From Burkholderiales bacterium (GTDB taxonomy: Bacteria > Pseudomonadota > Gammaproteobacteria > Burkholderiales > Burkholderiaceae_F): a DNA stretch of 7,484 nt. The notes beneath the pieces were generated by a model. The model ran no database searches and was not told the DNA's origin. It saw nothing but the letters and a program-made list of their open reading frames with translations. A program made the position numbers and the translations under genes. Below, piece by piece: positions 5,577 through 7,484 of this stretch (positions are counted from its first letter, which is position 1; every line of letters starts with the position of its first letter). The stretch spans positions 11,683 to 19,166 of the forward strand of contig JAJPXW010000316.1 in NCBI GenBank assembly GCA_021205255.1. Direction: 5' to 3'.

Positions 5577-6950
5577 CTAGTTCTTAAAGCTATGAATCGG
5601 TGCTGGAATTCTGCCACCACGATTTATAAATATGGCAGCCGATCCTTGCTGAACGGGCATAATATCTGCACCACCTAGCAATCCTCCAAATTCTGCCCTC
5701 TCTCCAGGTCCTTTGCCAGGAACTGGAATTAGTCTTACAGCAGTAGTTTTACTATTAACCATACCAATTGCGCTTTCGTCTGCAATGATGGCGGAAATAA
5801 TATCTGCTGGTGTGTCTCCAGGAATGGCGATCATATCGAGACCTACTGAGCAGACGCTAGTCATCGCTTCCAGCTTTTCTAGAGTGAGTTTGCCTTCAGT
5901 GGCCGCTGCCGCAATTGCTGCATCCTCACTTACTGGAATAAATGCGCCGGAAAGTCCACCCACTTGCGAAGAAGCAAAAACTCCTCCTTTCTTTACTGCA
6001 TCGTTGAGCATGGCTAGAACTGCTGTCGAACCAGGAGCGCCAATCGAAGATAGACCCACGCTCTGGAAAATTTCTCCTACTGAGTCTCCTACTTCCGGAG
6101 TCGGTGCTAGAGAGAGGTCAGCTACGCCAAATGGAATCTGCATTCTGTCAGCGACTTCCGAACCAATTAATTGACCAACGCGAGTAACTTTATAGGCAGT
6201 GTTTTTAATAAGTTCGGCAATTTCAGAAATAGAAAGCTTGCTCCCTTTTCTTCTAACGGCTCGATCAATCGCTTTCTTCACAACTCCTGGACCCGAGACT
6301 CCCACACTGATTACTGCATCGGCCTCTCCTACACCCAAATAGCCACCAGCCATAAAGGGGACGTCTTGAGGAATATTGCAAAAGACAACTAGTTTTGCGC
6401 AGCCAATACCATCATGCTCTTTAGTCGCTGCTGCCACGTCAAGGATCTTGTGGCCCATGAGCTTTACGGCATCCATATTGATACCAGCTTTAGTACTAGC
6501 CACATTTATAGAAGAGCAAACGTGTTTAGTTGTGGACAGAGCTTCCGGTAAGGAATCAATTAGATTCTTTTCTCCTGGCGTCATCCCTTTCTCCACGAGG
6601 GCACCAAAGCCGCCTAAGAAATCAACGCCGGCATCATCGGCACATTCGTCAAGTAAACGGCAAGTCTTAATTAACTTATCAATCGTAAAGCCTGAGCAAA
6701 CAGTTCCTATTGGAGAGACGGTAATTAGTTTATTAACAACTGGAATTCCGTATCTATCGCCGACTTCATCGCAGGTAGAAACCAAGTTTCTTGCATATTT
6801 AGAGATCTTTGAGCGAACCTTGAAGGAAAAGGTGCCGAAATCGTCGCTAATGCAATCGAATAAATTCAAGCCCAACGTCACTGTACGAACATCCAAGTGT
6901 TCGCTTCTTAGCATGTCGAGAGTGGAGATGACTTCACGTTCTGTAAGCAT
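5577..6950 (-). CDS. UPF0210 / DUF711 'PFL family' protein
   Basis: This 457-aa protein is a full-length UPF0210 (DUF711) member, a widespread family of unknown reaction. As I recall, its known structure resembles the barrel of pyruvate formate-lyase, hence the name. Characteristic blocks are VRTVTLGLNLFDC (21-33), YGIPVVNKLITVSPIG (67-82), FLGGFGALVEKG (111-122), VCSSINVASTKAGINMDAV (144-162), VPFMAGGYLGVGEAD (197-211), VGVSGPGVV (216-224), PFGVADLSLAPTPEVGDSV (273-291), NDAVKKGGVFASSQVGGLSG (316-335) and SVCSVGLDMIAIPGDT (365-380). The C-terminus GGRIPAPIHSFKN is also typical. I see no glycyl-radical loop, so radical chemistry like that of true PFL is not supported. The ATG at 6950 has AAAGGAAA just upstream. 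It lies 21 nt after the ACT-domain gene, a pairing also known in Streptococcus and other bacteria, where the ACT protein precedes it. Confidence 0.95.
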   Translation of the reverse strand: MLTEREVISTLDMLRSEHLDVRTVTLGLNLFDCISDDFGTFSFKVRSKISKYARNLVSTCDEVGDRYGIPVVNKLITVSPIGTVCSGFTIDKLIKTCRLLDECADDAGVDFLGGFGALVEKGMTPGEKNLIDSLPEALSTTKHVCSSINVASTKAGINMDAVKLMGHKILDVAAATKEHDGIGCAKLVVFCNIPQDVPFMAGGYLGVGEADAVISVGVSGPGVVKKAIDRAVRRKGSKLSISEIAELIKNTAYKVTRVGQLIGSEVADRMQIPFGVADLSLAPTPEVGDSVGEIFQSVGLSSIGAPGSTAVLAMLNDAVKKGGVFASSQVGGLSGAFIPVSEDAAIAAAATEGKLTLEKLEAMTSVCSVGLDMIAIPGDTPADIISAIIADESAIGMVNSKTTAVRLIPVPGKGPGERAEFGGLLGGADIMPVQQGSAAIFINRGGRIPAPIHSFKN

Positions 6951-6971
6951 GTGGTTTCCTTTTGTCTTCTT

Positions 6972-7484
6972 TTAGGCGATAGTGACGCGATGAACCGCTT
7001 CAAAAATTTGTCTGTGCTGCAAACTGACTCTTAAATTTCTTTCGTTCGCTATATCGATAAGCGTGCGATGCAAAGCTTTTCTGTCTAGTGTTGGTGGAAT
7101 GCTGATCTCAAACACAAAAAGATACTTTTGCGCTTGACCAATTTCCGGATCTAAAAACGATTGATCGATTGATCGAAAACTTTCAATATTGATTCCGCCT
7201 TCATAGAAGATTCTCGTGAAAGCTAAAAGTAACCCTCGGCTATTATTGCCATCGACTGTCACGACAAAAGGTTCACCAGCTGGAATCTTGCCCATCCCTG
7301 GGATGCAGTCCATCACGACAACTGACATTTCAAATTCACGATTCTTAAAAATCTCCTGGATTTTTTCTTGAATCTGTGCTTTGGTAACGTTAGTAGGCTT
7401 TTCAATAATCATCATGGAAGAAAACTGGTCATCGACAGTTGTCTGGCTCATGTCAACGAAGTTGCATTTCAACTCGTACACCGC
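6972..7484 (-). CDS. Two-ACT-domain regulatory protein, GcvR-like (5' end outside window)
   Basis: The reading frame is open through the right edge, so the N-terminus is missing. The visible GTG at 7481 is not a credible start, because the residues after it (YELKCNFVDMSQTTVDDQF) are the middle of an ACT domain, whose first strand must lie beyond the window. The remainder of the first ACT domain covers about visible residues 1-58. A linker (GMGKIPAGE) leads to a second ACT domain (about 73-167) beginning FVVTVDGNNSRGLLLAFTRIFYEGGINI and ending HRQIFEAVHR. Two ACT domains and no enzyme domain match GcvR-type regulators and the ACT partners of UPF0210. ACT domains usually bind amino acids, but the ligand cannot be read from the sequence. 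The stop is 21 nt before the UPF0210 start, so the two are surely cotranscribed and may interact. Confidence 0.88.
   Translation of the reverse strand, partial: AVYELKCNFVDMSQTTVDDQFSSMMIIEKPTNVTKAQIQEKIQEIFKNREFEMSVVVMDCIPGMGKIPAGEPFVVTVDGNNSRGLLLAFTRIFYEGGINIESFRSIDQSFLDPEIGQAQKYLFVFEISIPPTLDRKALHRTLIDIANERNLRVSLQHRQIFEAVHRVTIA

Noticed and set aside
6376..6975. 199-codon open frame opposite the UPF0210 gene
   Set aside because: It lies entirely antisense to a strongly conserved gene, has no recognisable motif, and reads like the mirror of that gene's codon pattern.

Overview
The window looks like a chromosomal segment from a Gram-negative proteobacterium. RelA has a degenerate HD domain and an EFDD synthetase motif, and its overall sequence resembles beta/gammaproteobacterial RelA. 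The tRNA-Val(GAC) is proteobacterial in type, and there is a lipoprotein with a standard lipobox. A few lines counted by hand give a GC content roughly in the mid-40s percent. A moderate-GC Burkholderiales relative (for example a gut Sutterellaceae) is my best guess. It rests on remembered sequence resemblance and not on a search.

Layout. Positions 1-2130 (+ strand) hold a tandem pair of 274-residue paralogues (172-996 and 1121-1945) of a protein family I do not recognise. They are about 74% identical by my ungapped hand alignment. A 37-nt hairpin lies between them, and a structured, gene-free 185-nt stretch follows. Positions 2131-2207 (- strand) are tRNA-Val(GAC) with a near-consensus promoter at 2220-2248. 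It converges on the paralogue pair and carries an A-C mismatch in its acceptor stem. Everything from there to the right edge is on the minus strand: a small lipoprotein (2329-2814), relA (2956-5064), and a tight three-gene cluster. Reading in the direction of transcription, that cluster is a two-ACT-domain protein (cut by the right edge, 6972-7484), a UPF0210/DUF711 'PFL family' protein (5577-6950) and a YoaB-like RidA-family protein (5208-5564).

How the genes may work together. ACT protein, UPF0210 and RidA are separated by 21 and 12 nt and are almost certainly one transcript. ACT domains usually sense amino acids, and RidA-type proteins deal with reactive enamine/imine products of amino-acid enzymes. 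The cluster is therefore probably an amino-acid-linked module around a UPF0210 protein of unknown reaction. RelA, the ribosome-linked amino-acid-starvation (p)ppGpp synthetase, follows after 143 nt and may or may not be cotranscribed.

The least explained part is the left third. The duplicated unknown genes lie directly beyond the 3' end of a tRNA gene, where genomic islands commonly insert, and the gaps around them share short GACGGAA repeats and hairpins. No integrase, transposase, CRISPR array or second attachment site is visible.
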